From the IMG/VR virus record IMGVR_UViG_3300036792_000179, positions 1 to 56,663 of that record: DNA of 56,663 bases. The stretch is one strand, 5' to 3'. This DNA is from a virus. Numbering within the stretch: the first letter of the stretch is position 1; every line of letters starts with the position of its first letter. Positions 13,711-21,307 of the stretch are shown piece after piece. A program made the translations under genes and the position numbers. Below the pieces are notes generated by a model. That model made no database searches and was not told the origin of the DNA. It saw only the letters and a program-made list of their open reading frames with translations.

Positions 13711-14045
13711 CCCAGCTCGCCCCCCAGTCCGAGGCGCAGTTCCAGAAGGCTGTGATCGGCTTCGCCCGACTGAACAACTGGCGCGTAGCCCACTTCCACG
13801 ACAGCCGCCGTCAGGTAGGCGACAGGCTCGTAGGCGACAAGGACGCAGCTGGCTTTCCTGACCTCGTGCTTGCACGCAAAGGGCGTGTGATCTTCGCTGA
13901 GCTGAAGACGCAGATCGGCAAGCTCAAACGAGAGCAATGCGAGTGGCTGGCGGAGCTGGGCATTGGCGGCCACCTCGCCCCGCACTGCATGACCTTCCTC
14001 TGGCGCCCCAGTGACTGGGATGAGATTGCGGCGGTGCTGCGGTGA
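13707..14045 (+). CDS. VRR-NUC-type nuclease
   Basis: 112 residues, the usual size of a stand-alone VRR-NUC domain. The N-terminal helix SEAQFQKAVIGFARL, the core GFPDLVLARKGRVIFAELKT (Asp, Glu and Lys of the PD-(D/E)XK site) and the following KREQCEWLAELG helix are all present. These phage enzymes are thought to resolve branched DNA during replication and recombination. Confidence 0.85.
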   Translation: MTQLAPQSEAQFQKAVIGFARLNNWRVAHFHDSRRQVGDRLVGDKDAAGFPDLVLARKGRVIFAELKTQIGKLKREQCEWLAELGIGGHLAPHCMTFLWRPSDWDEIAAVLR

Positions 14046-14440
14046 GCGTGATGAACCCGTACCTGCTGATGGAAGAGGCAGACCGCATGGCCAGGGCAGC
14101 CGCCGCACGTTCCTCAAAGGCGCAGGCGATGCTCAAGAACCTCTCGCAGCCGATGAGCCGCAAGGGGCGTGACCAGCTCCTAAGCGCGCTCAAAAGCAAC
14201 CTGCAGGCGCTTGACGCCGATTTGAACCCGGCATGGCTCGTCCAGCACCGCCAGAGCGAGGCGATCGCGCACCCGCGTGTTCACCAGGCCCGTAAAGACG
14301 CTCCCCCAGAGGGCCTTGTCTGCAAAAAGTGCGGCCGGGAGTGCGCTCCGGAGGCGTTCTTCTTCGATGACGGGCAGGGCACCTACGGATACACCGAGCG
14401 GTGTGCAGAGTGCCGCCCGGCGCGGAAGAGAAAGCGATGA
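14042..14440 (+). CDS. Hypothetical protein with C-terminal zinc finger
   Basis: 132 residues. A helical N-terminal 90 residues lead to CKKCGRECAPEAFFF...ERCAECRPARKRKR, a zinc finger of the kind found at the ends of phage HNH-like proteins. No HNH histidines are visible. Overlaps both neighbours. Confidence 0.65.
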   Translation: MSVMNPYLLMEEADRMARAAAARSSKAQAMLKNLSQPMSRKGRDQLLSALKSNLQALDADLNPAWLVQHRQSEAIAHPRVHQARKDAPPEGLVCKKCGRECAPEAFFFDDGQGTYGYTERCAECRPARKRKR

Positions 14441-14901
14441 CCGAGCGCCTCTGCGCCTGTCCCTGCAAACGCTCCCTGGAGGGGATGCGCAAGGACGCGC
14501 GCTGGTACTCCAGGGCCTGCGCCGTGCGCTGGAGCAGGGAAAACCCCGGCAGAAGTCTGAATGAGGCTCATAGTGCGAACAAAGCCCGAACACATACTGC
14601 CTCCGAACGTGGAGTGCAACTCTCGTACTACCGCGCGTTCAAATCGCTGACTGCGCACACCGATCTCGATGACTGTGCGATCGAGGCGCCACTAAGGGAT
14701 GCGCTGCCGCCGGCACAGCTCAGCCTGAGCACAGGTAGAAGCGAACCGATCAAAGGAGGCAGCTTGACGGTGCTCGGGAAAATCGCTCTCTGCGTCGGGG
14801 TGGTCGTGGTCTGCGTCCTGCTCATGCTCGGCCTCGACGTCGCCCTGACGCTCCTCGTCCACGGGGAAATGTGCATCTCCTCGGCTGGGAAATGTCCGTG
14901 A
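14437..14901 (+). CDS. Cys-rich protein with C-terminal membrane span, possible internal start
   Basis: 154 residues if read through. The first 35 residues are a zinc-finger-like module (CACPC, then YSRACAVRW). From about residue 110 the protein becomes a hydrophobic membrane segment (IALCVGVVVVCVLLMLGL). A strong AAAGGAGG sits at 14752-14759, four bases before an in-frame TTG at 14764, so the last 45 residues could be made separately as a small membrane protein. Confidence 0.55.
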   Translation: MTERLCACPCKRSLEGMRKDARWYSRACAVRWSRENPGRSLNEAHSANKARTHTASERGVQLSYYRAFKSLTAHTDLDDCAIEAPLRDALPPAQLSLSTGRSEPIKGGSLTVLGKIALCVGVVVVCVLLMLGLDVALTLLVHGEMCISSAGKCP

Positions 14902-14931
14902 CTCCACACGCGATCAGAAAGGCGGTGGCAC

Positions 14932-15408
14932 ATGGCTGAGACGACGGAGGGCTACGACTCGACGATCGACACGCAGGAGCACCAGTACGCGGTCCAGGCG
15001 CAGCTGCTCCGCGTCGTGGACGGCCTGAAGGAGCGAGCGCGGGTTCACGACAAGAGCAAGCTTGAGCCGCCGGAGAAGGAAGTGTTCGACCGTGTCACAC
15101 CTCAGCTGGCCGGCTTGACCTACGGCAGCGACGAGTACAAGGCGGCGCTCGCCGACATGGGGCCGGCACTGGATCACCATTACGCCCACAATTCGCACCA
15201 CCCAGAGCACTTCAGCGAGGGCATCACCGGAATGTCGCTGCTCGACCTGATCGAGATGCTGTGTGACTGGAAGGCTGCAGGCGAACGTCACGACGACGGT
15301 GGCGACATCAATCGGAGTTTGAGCCTAAACCGTGGCCGCTTCGGAATATCTCCGCAGCTCGGCGACATCTTGGCTAACACGATCCGAGAGCTGTGGCCTG
15401 ATGCCTGA
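14932..15408 (+). CDS. DUF5662-type protein
   Basis: 158 residues. HDKSKLEPPEKEVF, YGSDEYKAALADMG, HNSHHPEHF and LLDLIEMLCDWKAA appear in the order of the DUF5662 family, a conserved phage protein of unknown role with an HD-like set of histidines and acids. AGGCGG precedes the ATG. Confidence 0.8.
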   Translation: MAETTEGYDSTIDTQEHQYAVQAQLLRVVDGLKERARVHDKSKLEPPEKEVFDRVTPQLAGLTYGSDEYKAALADMGPALDHHYAHNSHHPEHFSEGITGMSLLDLIEMLCDWKAAGERHDDGGDINRSLSLNRGRFGISPQLGDILANTIRELWPDA

Positions 15409-15610
15409 CTCCAACACCCACCACACGCAGTGGCAACACGATCACTCTTCGCCAGCACGCGTTTGGCAGAAGGGCACATACGAGATCGTGTGGGATCCGG
15501 CGGGAGAGACACCCGGCGCACCGGGCGGCTACTACCTCTGGGACGCGCATACGAAAGTCGGGATCTTCCCGTCGCTAGATGAGGCAAAGCGAGTCGCTGA
15601 TGCCCGTTGA
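15401..15610 (+). CDS. Small hypothetical protein, MPDSNTH start
   Basis: 69 residues from ATG 15401, overlapping the previous gene by eight bases. Aromatic and glycine-rich middle (VWQKGTYEIVWDPAG, GGYYLWD). Its first codons are part of an 18-bp direct repeat shared with the next gene (15406-15423 and 15608-15625). Confidence 0.6.
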   Translation: MPDSNTHHTQWQHDHSSPARVWQKGTYEIVWDPAGETPGAPGGYYLWDAHTKVGIFPSLDEAKRVADAR

Positions 15611-15791
15611 CTCCAACACCCACCAGACGGAGCGCCGATGTCGCATCGCGTTCACTTCGCGCGAGCGGCCGATTTGCACATGCCGCGTCTCACCTCGGCG
15701 GTGTCCCGCTCATGCCGGGCCGGTCTGCACATGCCTAACGAATCAACGCGGCCGCTGTCCGCGACACAACGCACGAGGAGGCGCAGCATGA
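15600..15791 (+). CDS. Small cysteine-rich protein
   Basis: 63 residues from ATG 15600 with seven cysteines (ICTCRVSPRRC, CTCLTNQRGRC). It shares the DSNTH N-terminus and underlying repeat with the preceding gene but the rest is unrelated. It could bind zinc; not recognised. Confidence 0.5.
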   Translation: MPVDSNTHQTERRCRIAFTSRERPICTCRVSPRRCPAHAGPVCTCLTNQRGRCPRHNARGGAA

Positions 15792-16003
15792 CCGAACGTG
15801 TTGGCGGATCGTCCGGCCACGATGAATCACCGCGTTTCGCAGGTGGGACTGTAGAGAGGGCGCTAGCCGAGCAGGGGCACCTACCCGACGCGGAGCAGGC
15901 CGAGCGCGAATACAAGGAGACGCGCCAGCGGGTGATCGAGGGCCGGGCGTCGAGGGCTGAGGCGCAGGGGTTCATCGAGTTTCTCGAGGAGGCGATCCCG
16001 TGA
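15788..16003 (+). CDS. Small acidic helical protein
   Basis: 71 residues; AGGAGG lies seven bases before ATG 15788. The C-terminal half is a charged helix (ADAEQAEREYKETRQRVIEG-like). Overlaps the next gene by four bases. Not recognised. Confidence 0.6.
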   Translation: MTERVGGSSGHDESPRFAGGTVERALAEQGHLPDAEQAEREYKETRQRVIEGRASRAEAQGFIEFLEEAIP

Positions 16004-16332
16004 GCGACCACCACACAGAGCGGCCCACGGCGTATCGGAAGAAGCCCGTTGAGATAGAGGCGATGCGCCTTGGCAGCGAGAACGCAGGAGCGGTGGTGCA
16101 GTGGATCAACGGCCACTACGTGGACGGCGACGTCGCGTCGATGCGAGGTGGTCCGGGCGGCGGTAGCAAAGGCGGCAGCGTTCTCATCAGGACGCTGGAG
16201 GGTGTGATGACTGCAGCCCCGGGCGACTGGGTGATCCGAGGTGTCCAGCACGAGTTCTACCCGTGCAAGGCAGAGATATTTGCTGCCACGTACGAAGCCG
16301 TCGGGCAACCCACGACTGAGGAGAGGCGATGA
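16000..16332 (+). CDS. Conserved phage hypothetical protein (PGDWVIRGVQ family)
   Basis: 110 residues. RKKPVEIEAMRL, WINGHY, LIRTLEGVMTAAPGDWVIRG and HEFYPCKAEIFAATYE (in parts) match a widespread small phage protein found in many hosts. Its function is not known. Confidence 0.8.
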   Translation: MSDHHTERPTAYRKKPVEIEAMRLGSENAGAVVQWINGHYVDGDVASMRGGPGGGSKGGSVLIRTLEGVMTAAPGDWVIRGVQHEFYPCKAEIFAATYEAVGQPTTEERR

Positions 16333-16493
16333 GGCGAACGGTCTTCAAGGTGTTCTGGACTCATCCGACGCTCGATGGCGAACGCTGCGGCGCAGACAGC
16401 GACTGGTCCGATCGAGAGAGCGCAGATCACGCAGCTCAGGTCATTCGTGACGCAGGCGGGCGTGATGTCGTGGTCAAGAGGTGGGACCGATGA
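16329..16493 (+). CDS. Small hypothetical protein
   Basis: 54 residues, ATGA overlaps on both sides (ATG 16329, TGA 16491-16493). Contains FWTHPTLDGERCGADSDWSD; not recognised. The overlaps and the lack of any other frame support it. Confidence 0.55.
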   Translation: MRRTVFKVFWTHPTLDGERCGADSDWSDRESADHAAQVIRDAGGRDVVVKRWDR

Positions 16494-16666
16494 GTGAGCA
16501 TGACAGCACGGAGCGGAAGAAGAGAGAACGCTTCAAGTGCCCGAAGGGACGATGTGATCAGCAGCGGCCGTGCGCACATTTCTGTTGGTGGAACGCCTCG
16601 CCGCAGGCGGTCGCGCAGATGGCCGAGGTTCACCGCACTCGCCGTCCGGAGGCCCGTCATGTCTGA
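16490..16666 (+). CDS. Small Cys-rich protein, SEHDSTERKKRERF start
   Basis: 58 residues from ATG 16490. CPKGRCDQQRPCAHFCWW holds four cysteines and a histidine, a plausible zinc site. The next two genes begin with a related MSDST/MTDST N-terminus, suggesting shuffling of gene starts. Confidence 0.55.
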   Translation: MSEHDSTERKKRERFKCPKGRCDQQRPCAHFCWWNASPQAVAQMAEVHRTRRPEARHV

Positions 16667-16835
16667 CAGCACGAAGGGCCGAGCGCCCAAATATGCGTGG
16701 CGTCAGAACAAGGAACGGGAGGCCTCGCTGTTGCGGAAGGGGCCACGGCTAACGCCCGCAGAGCGGTTGGAACTGGAGTCGATCGAACGCTGGCTGAGGG
16801 ATCACGACGAACCTACACCGAGGAGCGCACGATGA
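16659..16835 (+). CDS. Small basic protein, SDSTKGR start
   Basis: 58 residues from ATG 16659. Basic N-terminus and one helix (LTPAERLELESIERWLRDHD). Not recognised; overlaps both neighbours. Confidence 0.5.
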   Translation: MSDSTKGRAPKYAWRQNKEREASLLRKGPRLTPAERLELESIERWLRDHDEPTPRSAR

Positions 16836-17107
16836 CCGACAGCACGGAGCGCCAGCCGCTGACGGGAACACGCATCGCAGACGGTGCGATTCGCACCGAT
16901 CAAACTCCTGGCACCTACGGCCGGGTGCAGCGCGACGGTGACTGGATCTGGATGGCGCGTACCCCAAACGGGCTGCTCGCAGACCTAGTTGAGCACGAGG
17001 TAATCGAGCACGCGGATGGCACGATCACCGTAAAGAATTCGGTGTGGTCGAGGGCGACGAGCACTGGCATGGCTATCTCGAATGCGGCGTTTGGAGGTGG
17101 GCTGTGA
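16832..17107 (+). CDS. Small beta-rich phage protein, probably frameshifted near its end
   Basis: 91 residues. TYGRVQRDGDWIWMARTPNG and HADGTITVKNSV belong to a small actinophage family whose members typically end WHGYLE.GVWR. Here that ending (HWHGYLECGVWRW) is encoded, but in another frame from 17044, one base out; the frame as written ends instead with FGGGL. A single-base loss near 17044 is the likely cause. The written stop still overlaps the next GTG. Confidence 0.6.
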   Translation: MTDSTERQPLTGTRIADGAIRTDQTPGTYGRVQRDGDWIWMARTPNGLLADLVEHEVIEHADGTITVKNSVWSRATSTGMAISNAAFGGGL

Positions 17108-17382
17108 GCCGCGACGCCTATTTCAAGCCGGGGCTGTGCGTGCACGGCCTCGCTGGCGGCTGCCCCGACTGCGTGCCGACGTTCGCCGACAGCAACGACC
17201 CGCTCCAAGGCGCTCCCACAGCGTGGGTGCGCGAGAAGCGCGAAGAGGGATGGGTCGTCGTGCACCGCCAAAACGCCGATGGCACGCTCGGCTGCGCAAC
17301 GTGGCACTTCACGCGCTGGGGCGCACGGCGCGCTGCGCGGCTGTTCGAGCGCACCGGCAAGACGCGAGGGTTCAAGCCGTGA
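17104..17382 (+). CDS. Hypothetical protein with CxxC-like pairs
   Basis: 92 residues from GTG 17104 (GGAGG upstream at about 17093). CVHGLAGGCPDC may bind a metal; EGWVVVHRQNADGTLGCATW and RWGARRAARLFE complete a small alpha-beta protein. This frame is continuous with the displaced ending of the previous gene. Confidence 0.6.
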   Translation: MSRDAYFKPGLCVHGLAGGCPDCVPTFADSNDPLQGAPTAWVREKREEGWVVVHRQNADGTLGCATWHFTRWGARRAARLFERTGKTRGFKP

Positions 17383-17615
17383 CTGACCACGACAAGACAG
17401 CAGTAGAAGCGGCGGCAGCCGTTCTTCGCCAGCGTCTGAGCGAGATCGAGTGGGGCTCCAAGAGTGTCTTCCGTGCAGCTCAGGACGCCTACAACAAAGC
17501 CCTCGCTGAGGCGGAGGCGAATTGCTGCCCCGACTGCGGAAGCACAGAGCAAGTAATCGTCCACGACAGCGACTGCCCCCGTGTGCTCGCTCGGCGACTT
17601 CCGGGAGACGAATAG
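17379..17615 (+). CDS. Hypothetical protein with C-terminal CxxC
   Basis: 78 residues from GTG 17379. Helical N-terminal two thirds, then CCPDCGS...DCPRVLARRLPGDE, a small zinc-binding end. Not recognised. Confidence 0.6.
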   Translation: MTDHDKTAVEAAAAVLRQRLSEIEWGSKSVFRAAQDAYNKALAEAEANCCPDCGSTEQVIVHDSDCPRVLARRLPGDE

Positions 17616-18422
17616 ATGGCCGACCAACGACAGGTTCAACCCGAACAGGGTATGTGCCCGCACTGCTGCGAGCCGGGCATTGCGAATATTCCCTGCAACT
17701 GCGAAGGCGCAAGACGGGCGCGACAGGTTCAACCCGTCAACCCATCGGGGGAGCGGGAGCTAATCGACACTTTGCGTCAAGCGCTTGGATTCGCGCGCTC
17801 GGCGCTCAGGTCGGGTGAGTATCACGCGGCGGATCACCCGATGCTCGTGGACGCGCTTGAGCGCGCCAAGCAGTTTCTCGCCGCCCCCGAGCAAGCACGA
17901 GGCTCCAGCTCCCTAGCAGTCGAACGCGAGGTGCAGGCGTGGCTGGAATGGACGCCGCCAGAGGTCCCTGACAAGCGCGAGGTGCACAGACACGGCTTCG
18001 ATGCCGGAGTCGCTTTCGCCGCCCCCTCCACAGGAGCAGGGGAGGCCTTTGAAGACGCCGAGAGCGGTATTAAATGGAAGGTGCTTCAGTCCACAGGAGG
18101 GATGAGTCTTGATGAACTGACAGAGTTCATCACACAAGCGATCACGGCCCCAAATTCGCAATCACAAACCAAGCGCAAGTTTAGAAAGTACGCGCGCCGG
18201 GCTGCTTATGCATTGCGGGATGCGGGCCTGCTTCACGCACACGCAACAGGAGGGCCCGAGCGGGAGGCGCTGAGCGCTGCTGCGATCGAGCGCGCCTACG
18301 TTGAGGCGGGACGCCAGGGGCTAATCACATTTCCCGTTTCGGCCGAGTCTGAGCGCATTGACGCCAAGCGCGTTGAGGCCGTCGTTGCTGCCGCCCTCGC
18401 CTCTCAGGAGTCGAGCCAGTGA
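17616..18422 (+). CDS. Large early protein of unknown function
   Basis: 268 residues. A Cys-rich start (MCPHCCEPG, IPCNC) is flanked by two RQVQP motifs encoded by a perfect 16-bp direct repeat. Then come helices (IDTLRQALGFARSALRSGEYH), a linker, and a C-terminal helical domain (AAIERAYVEAGRQGL). The ATG follows the previous stop directly. No enzyme motif is visible. Confidence 0.65.
   Translation: MADQRQVQPEQGMCPHCCEPGIANIPCNCEGARRARQVQPVNPSGERELIDTLRQALGFARSALRSGEYHAADHPMLVDALERAKQFLAAPEQARGSSSLAVEREVQAWLEWTPPEVPDKREVHRHGFDAGVAFAAPSTGAGEAFEDAESGIKWKVLQSTGGMSLDELTEFITQAITAPNSQSQTKRKFRKYARRAAYALRDAGLLHAHATGGPEREALSAAAIERAYVEAGRQGLITFPVSAESERIDAKRVEAVVAAALASQESSQ
17628..17736. repeat. 16-bp direct repeat pair around GGTTCAACC
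   Basis: CGACAGGTTCAACCCG occurs at 17628-17643 and again at 17721-17736. Each contains the near-palindrome GGTTCAACC. Both lie in the 5' part of a coding sequence and encode RQVQP. They may be protein repeats or a binding site. Confidence 0.7.
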
Positions 18423-18640
18423 GCGAACACATCAAGCGATCGCTCGGCGGCAGTCTGCTCCTCCTAGCAACAGCCTCAGCCGTGCTCGTTGTTCACCTGC
18501 TCTATTCGACCGAAGAGTTCTCCGAAGTAGGGATCGTGGTGATCCTGAGCTTCGCTGTGATGTTGACGCCGGTTTGGATCGTTGTCGGGGCTTGCGTTGC
18601 CCTTGCTGCTCAGCTCCTAATCGGATGGGGTAGCCAATGA
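18419..18640 (+). CDS. Two-span membrane protein
   Basis: 73 residues. Two hydrophobic segments at about 10-28 (GSLLLLATASAVLVVHLL) and 38-66 (VGIVVILSFAVMLTPVWIVV, ACVALAAQLLI). Size and topology resemble holins but the location in the early operon argues for a different membrane role. Confidence 0.65.
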   Translation: MSEHIKRSLGGSLLLLATASAVLVVHLLYSTEEFSEVGIVVILSFAVMLTPVWIVVGACVALAAQLLIGWGSQ

Positions 18641-18915
18641 GATCAAGCTGCTGCCAAGCCGAGCTAAAGGTCTACTCCGCTGATGAGGGCACGTCGTCCT
18701 ACACATGCTGGGAATGCGGGAAGCCTTGCGATGCTGCGCCGGGACGTGATACCGAACTTCACCGTCTGTACGTAGCTCTAGAGGATTGCCACAAGTGGCT
18801 CACACGGGCTATACCGAATGTCACAGATCCCAAGCGTAAGAAACTGTTCAATACGGCAGCGAAACGAGCGGCAGTGGTTCTGGCGTCCAACTCTCCTACG
18901 GGAGATGAGCAGTGA
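18637..18915 (+). CDS. Zinc-finger protein with helical tail
   Basis: 92 residues. CCQAEL...CWECGKPCD is a zinc-ribbon; the remainder is helical (YVALEDCHKWLTRA). Precedes the HD-hydrolase gene with a four-base overlap. Not recognised. Confidence 0.6.
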   Translation: MRSSCCQAELKVYSADEGTSSYTCWECGKPCDAAPGRDTELHRLYVALEDCHKWLTRAIPNVTDPKRKKLFNTAAKRAAVVLASNSPTGDEQ

Positions 18916-19379
18916 GCGATCTAGCTGCAGCCCTCCAGATAGCCATTCGCGTACACGCGGCGCAGACTGACAAGGCGGGTGCGCCATACCTTTGGCACAT
19001 CGCTCGAGTCGTCGAAGCGGTGAGCGATGAGGCCAAGGTCGTAGCGGCGCTTCACGACGCCGTAGAGGACGCTCAGGACCGGGACGCCGCTTGGACCTGG
19101 ATCACTACGGCAGACCTGTCTTCCCGCGAGAACGACGCCCTGGATCTGCTGACACGCGTGAAGGGCGAGACGTACCGGGAGTACATCAGCGACCTCATCA
19201 CGAATCCGCTCGCCCGCGAGGTCAAGCTAGCCGACCTCCGCGACAACCTCGGGCGCATCCCGCCCGAGCCGCTGTTTGCCGACGACTTTGCGTGCGTTCA
19301 ATGGGGCGACAAGTGGGCCTCCCTCAAAGCCCGCTACGAGAAGGCAGTCGAAGTCCTCGAGGGAGGTGATGCCAGATGA
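18912..19379 (+). CDS. SpoT/MESH1-like HD hydrolase
   Basis: 155 residues, the size of small alarmone hydrolases. IRVHAAQTDKAGAPYLWHIARVV holds the first histidine of the HD set, VVAALHDAVED the HD pair and the following Glu-Asp, and VKLADLRDNLG the last metal-binding Asp and its Asn. All key positions of the (p)ppGpp hydrolase family are present. It may remove host stringent-response alarmone; other HD substrates are possible. Confidence 0.75.
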   Translation: MSDLAAALQIAIRVHAAQTDKAGAPYLWHIARVVEAVSDEAKVVAALHDAVEDAQDRDAAWTWITTADLSSRENDALDLLTRVKGETYREYISDLITNPLAREVKLADLRDNLGRIPPEPLFADDFACVQWGDKWASLKARYEKAVEVLEGGDAR

Positions 19380-19882
19380 GCGAAGCTAACGGCGAGGCGC
19401 TGATCCTGCTGATGAATCGACGAGGGCTACCTGCTGCTTACGCAAAGGTCGACGAGGCTGACCTGTCGATGCTGCGTCTTTATCGTTGGTGGCGCGATGG
19501 GCGTTACGTTGCCGGCAAGCGGCTTGATGGCACCGGGAACGTTGTCAGGATGCACCGTCTGCTATTGGGGCTAACCGAGACTCGCCAACAGGCAGATCAC
19601 ATCAACCGCGATCCGCTAGACAATCGGCGGCAAAACTTGCGCGAGGTTGACCAGGCGCAGAACAACCAAAACTGCGGTTTTGATCGCCGCAATAAATCTG
19701 GCTATCGCGGTGTCCATTGGTCGTCAAGCAAGCAACGATGGATCGCGACCTGTCGGCTAGAAGGCCAGAAATACACGTTGGGCCAGTTCACGGACCCGGC
19801 CGAGGCAGGCCGAGTCGCTGCTGCATTTCGCGCCCGACGCATGCCCTATTCGGAGGACGCATTGCAAACAGCATCCACGTAA
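19376..19882 (+). CDS. HNH endonuclease with AP2 DNA-binding domain
   Basis: 168 residues. An HNH core (VRMHRLLLGL, then DHINRDPLDNRRQNLREVD) is joined to an AP2 domain (SGYRGVHWSSSKQRWIA, then LGQFTDPAEAGRVAA). This is the common architecture of free-standing phage homing endonucleases. It probably moves as a selfish element. Confidence 0.88.
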   Translation: MSEANGEALILLMNRRGLPAAYAKVDEADLSMLRLYRWWRDGRYVAGKRLDGTGNVVRMHRLLLGLTETRQQADHINRDPLDNRRQNLREVDQAQNNQNCGFDRRNKSGYRGVHWSSSKQRWIATCRLEGQKYTLGQFTDPAEAGRVAAAFRARRMPYSEDALQTAST

Positions 19883-19989
19883 CGCGGAGAGCCGCCCCCT
19901 CTGCCCGAGTAGACGGCTCCCCGCCTCCAACGAACTAGCCCTCGTAGGCGTCGTGTCCAACTTACAACCAGTGGAGGACGCGACCACCG

Positions 19990-20577
19990 ATGATCCACGA
20001 GATGAACCAACTGCTAGCTGAAATGCAACTTCTACCGCACGGGACCATCACCAACTACTCACCGACCGGAACCGCCGGTGCTGCAGACTCAAAGCTACCC
20101 ACGGGCGAGTCACGTCCACCGCACCTCTATTGGGCAAGACGCTGGGAGCTCGCAGTCGCACGAGACGAAGAGACCGAGCAGCGAGAGGGAGCGAAGGTCA
20201 CGAAGGCTCGCACGACAGTCCTCGAAGCCGCCCGAGCGGAACTGGAAGCATGGCGTCACCGCCCAGCAGACGCAAAGAGCTTCGCAGAGCCCGAGCAGAG
20301 CGAAGACGCCCGCATGATCTCAGAGGGCAAAGGCTGGCCTGTAGGGGACGTAGCGCAGAAGTTCCGCTGTACGCCTACCCGAGTGCGTCGGGTGCGGTTG
20401 AAGGCCGGCGTCTCTGTGACGAACGGGAAGGGCGCAACGCTTGCGACGGTAGACACCACCAACCAGCGAGAACACGCGCGAGAACTAGCCGAGAACGGCG
20501 CTACTGAGCGTCAGATCGAGTTCATCACGAAACTGCCGAAGACGACGGTGCGCCGGGTGCTTGGCCGCGCTGCATAA
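19990..20577 (+). CDS. Helix-turn-helix regulator-like protein
   Basis: 195 residues. The C-terminal half carries two helix-turn-helix-like units: WPVGDVAQKFRCTPTRVRRV and ENGATERQIEFITKLPKTTV. The N-terminal half is helical and acidic. It follows the only sizeable gap (19883-19989) in this part of the operon, which contains no clear promoter. It may control late transcription. Confidence 0.55.
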   Translation: MIHEMNQLLAEMQLLPHGTITNYSPTGTAGAADSKLPTGESRPPHLYWARRWELAVARDEETEQREGAKVTKARTTVLEAARAELEAWRHRPADAKSFAEPEQSEDARMISEGKGWPVGDVAQKFRCTPTRVRRVRLKAGVSVTNGKGATLATVDTTNQREHARELAENGATERQIEFITKLPKTTVRRVLGRAA

Positions 20578-20591
20578 GCTGAAAGGACGAC

Positions 20592-21023
20592 ATGAGGGAA
20601 TACGCCGTAATGGGAGATGTGGACGCTCGCGCTGTCGAGCAGCTTGCGCGCTGCGCCGAGGCAGGAGACGCATTCGGAGCAGCAATTTGCGCTGATGGGC
20701 ATGTTGGCTACAGCCAGCCAATCGGTGGCGTCGTTGCTTACCGCGACAAGATCAGCCCATCGGGAGTCGGCTATGACATCGGCTGCGGCAACAAGGCGGT
20801 GAAGACGGACATCTGGTGCGGCACGATGCACCAGACCGAGATCGCCAAGATCATGGACGAGATCGTTCGGCGCATCAGCTTCGGGATGGGGCGCAACAAT
20901 GACGAGCCGCTAGATCACCCCGTGCTCGACGACATTGCCGATGCGGCGTTCGTTCCTCAGCGCAAGCTCGCCCAACTCGCAGCCAACAGCCGCTTGACAT
21001 TCCGCCGCAGGCTTGTGGTATAA
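20592..21023 (+). pseudogene. rtcB: N-terminal fragment of an RtcB-type RNA ligase
   Basis: 143 residues against roughly 400-480 for RtcB. ADGHVGYSQPIGGVVAY and SPSGVGYDIGCGNKAVKT are the RtcB N-terminal hallmarks, including the metal-binding D-x-x-C. The frame stops where the ligase core (the QLGTVGSGNH region with the catalytic and metal histidines) should begin, and that core is not seen in any frame downstream. Not expected to ligate RNA. GGAC precedes the ATG weakly. It may be a relic, or a small protein with another role. Confidence 0.75.
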
Positions 21024-21024
21024 A
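20994..21024 (+). promoter_or_regulatory. Candidate promoter at the end of the RtcB fragment
   Basis: TTGACA (20994-20999) and TATAAA (21019-21024) are separated by 19 bases, slightly long for a SigA promoter. They lie exactly where the RtcB homology ends, and would drive the small genes from 21071. Confidence 0.5.
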
Positions 21025-21070
21025 GCGGACCAAGCGCGCCTATTGCGCTGCCCGCAGGAGGTTCCCCGGA

Positions 21071-21286
21071 ATGCAGCTAACTGACCGCATTCGCACACTG
21101 GCCTCCGAGTTCGGCGACGTAGACGCAGTGAGCCTGGACAGCGTTGAGCTACAGGACGCAATTGCGGTCGAGCGTGACGATGGCGTGTTCGTCGTGACGC
21201 CCTGCTGCGCTATGGACGTGAAGGCGACAGTGCGGATGAAGCCTGATCCGTCACAGATCGTTGTGAGCTTCGCAAAGGTCGTGTAG
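21071..21286 (+). CDS. Hypothetical protein
   Basis: 71 residues preceded by AGGAGG. An acidic helix then beta strands (DGVFVVTPCCAMDVKATVRM). Not recognised. First gene after the candidate promoter. Confidence 0.6.
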   Translation: MQLTDRIRTLASEFGDVDAVSLDSVELQDAIAVERDDGVFVVTPCCAMDVKATVRMKPDPSQIVVSFAKVV

Positions 21287-21307
21287 GGCAATGGAGGAGG
21301 TTCCAGT

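Noticed and set aside
14218-14240. T-arm-like sequence on the minus strand (GGGTTCAAATC)
   Set aside because: No D or anticodon arm or acceptor stem around it; the plus strand is coding.
17628-17736. CRISPR-like repeat
   Set aside because: Only two copies with a single spacer-length gap, both within a coding frame; no cas genes. No CRISPR array was seen anywhere in the window.
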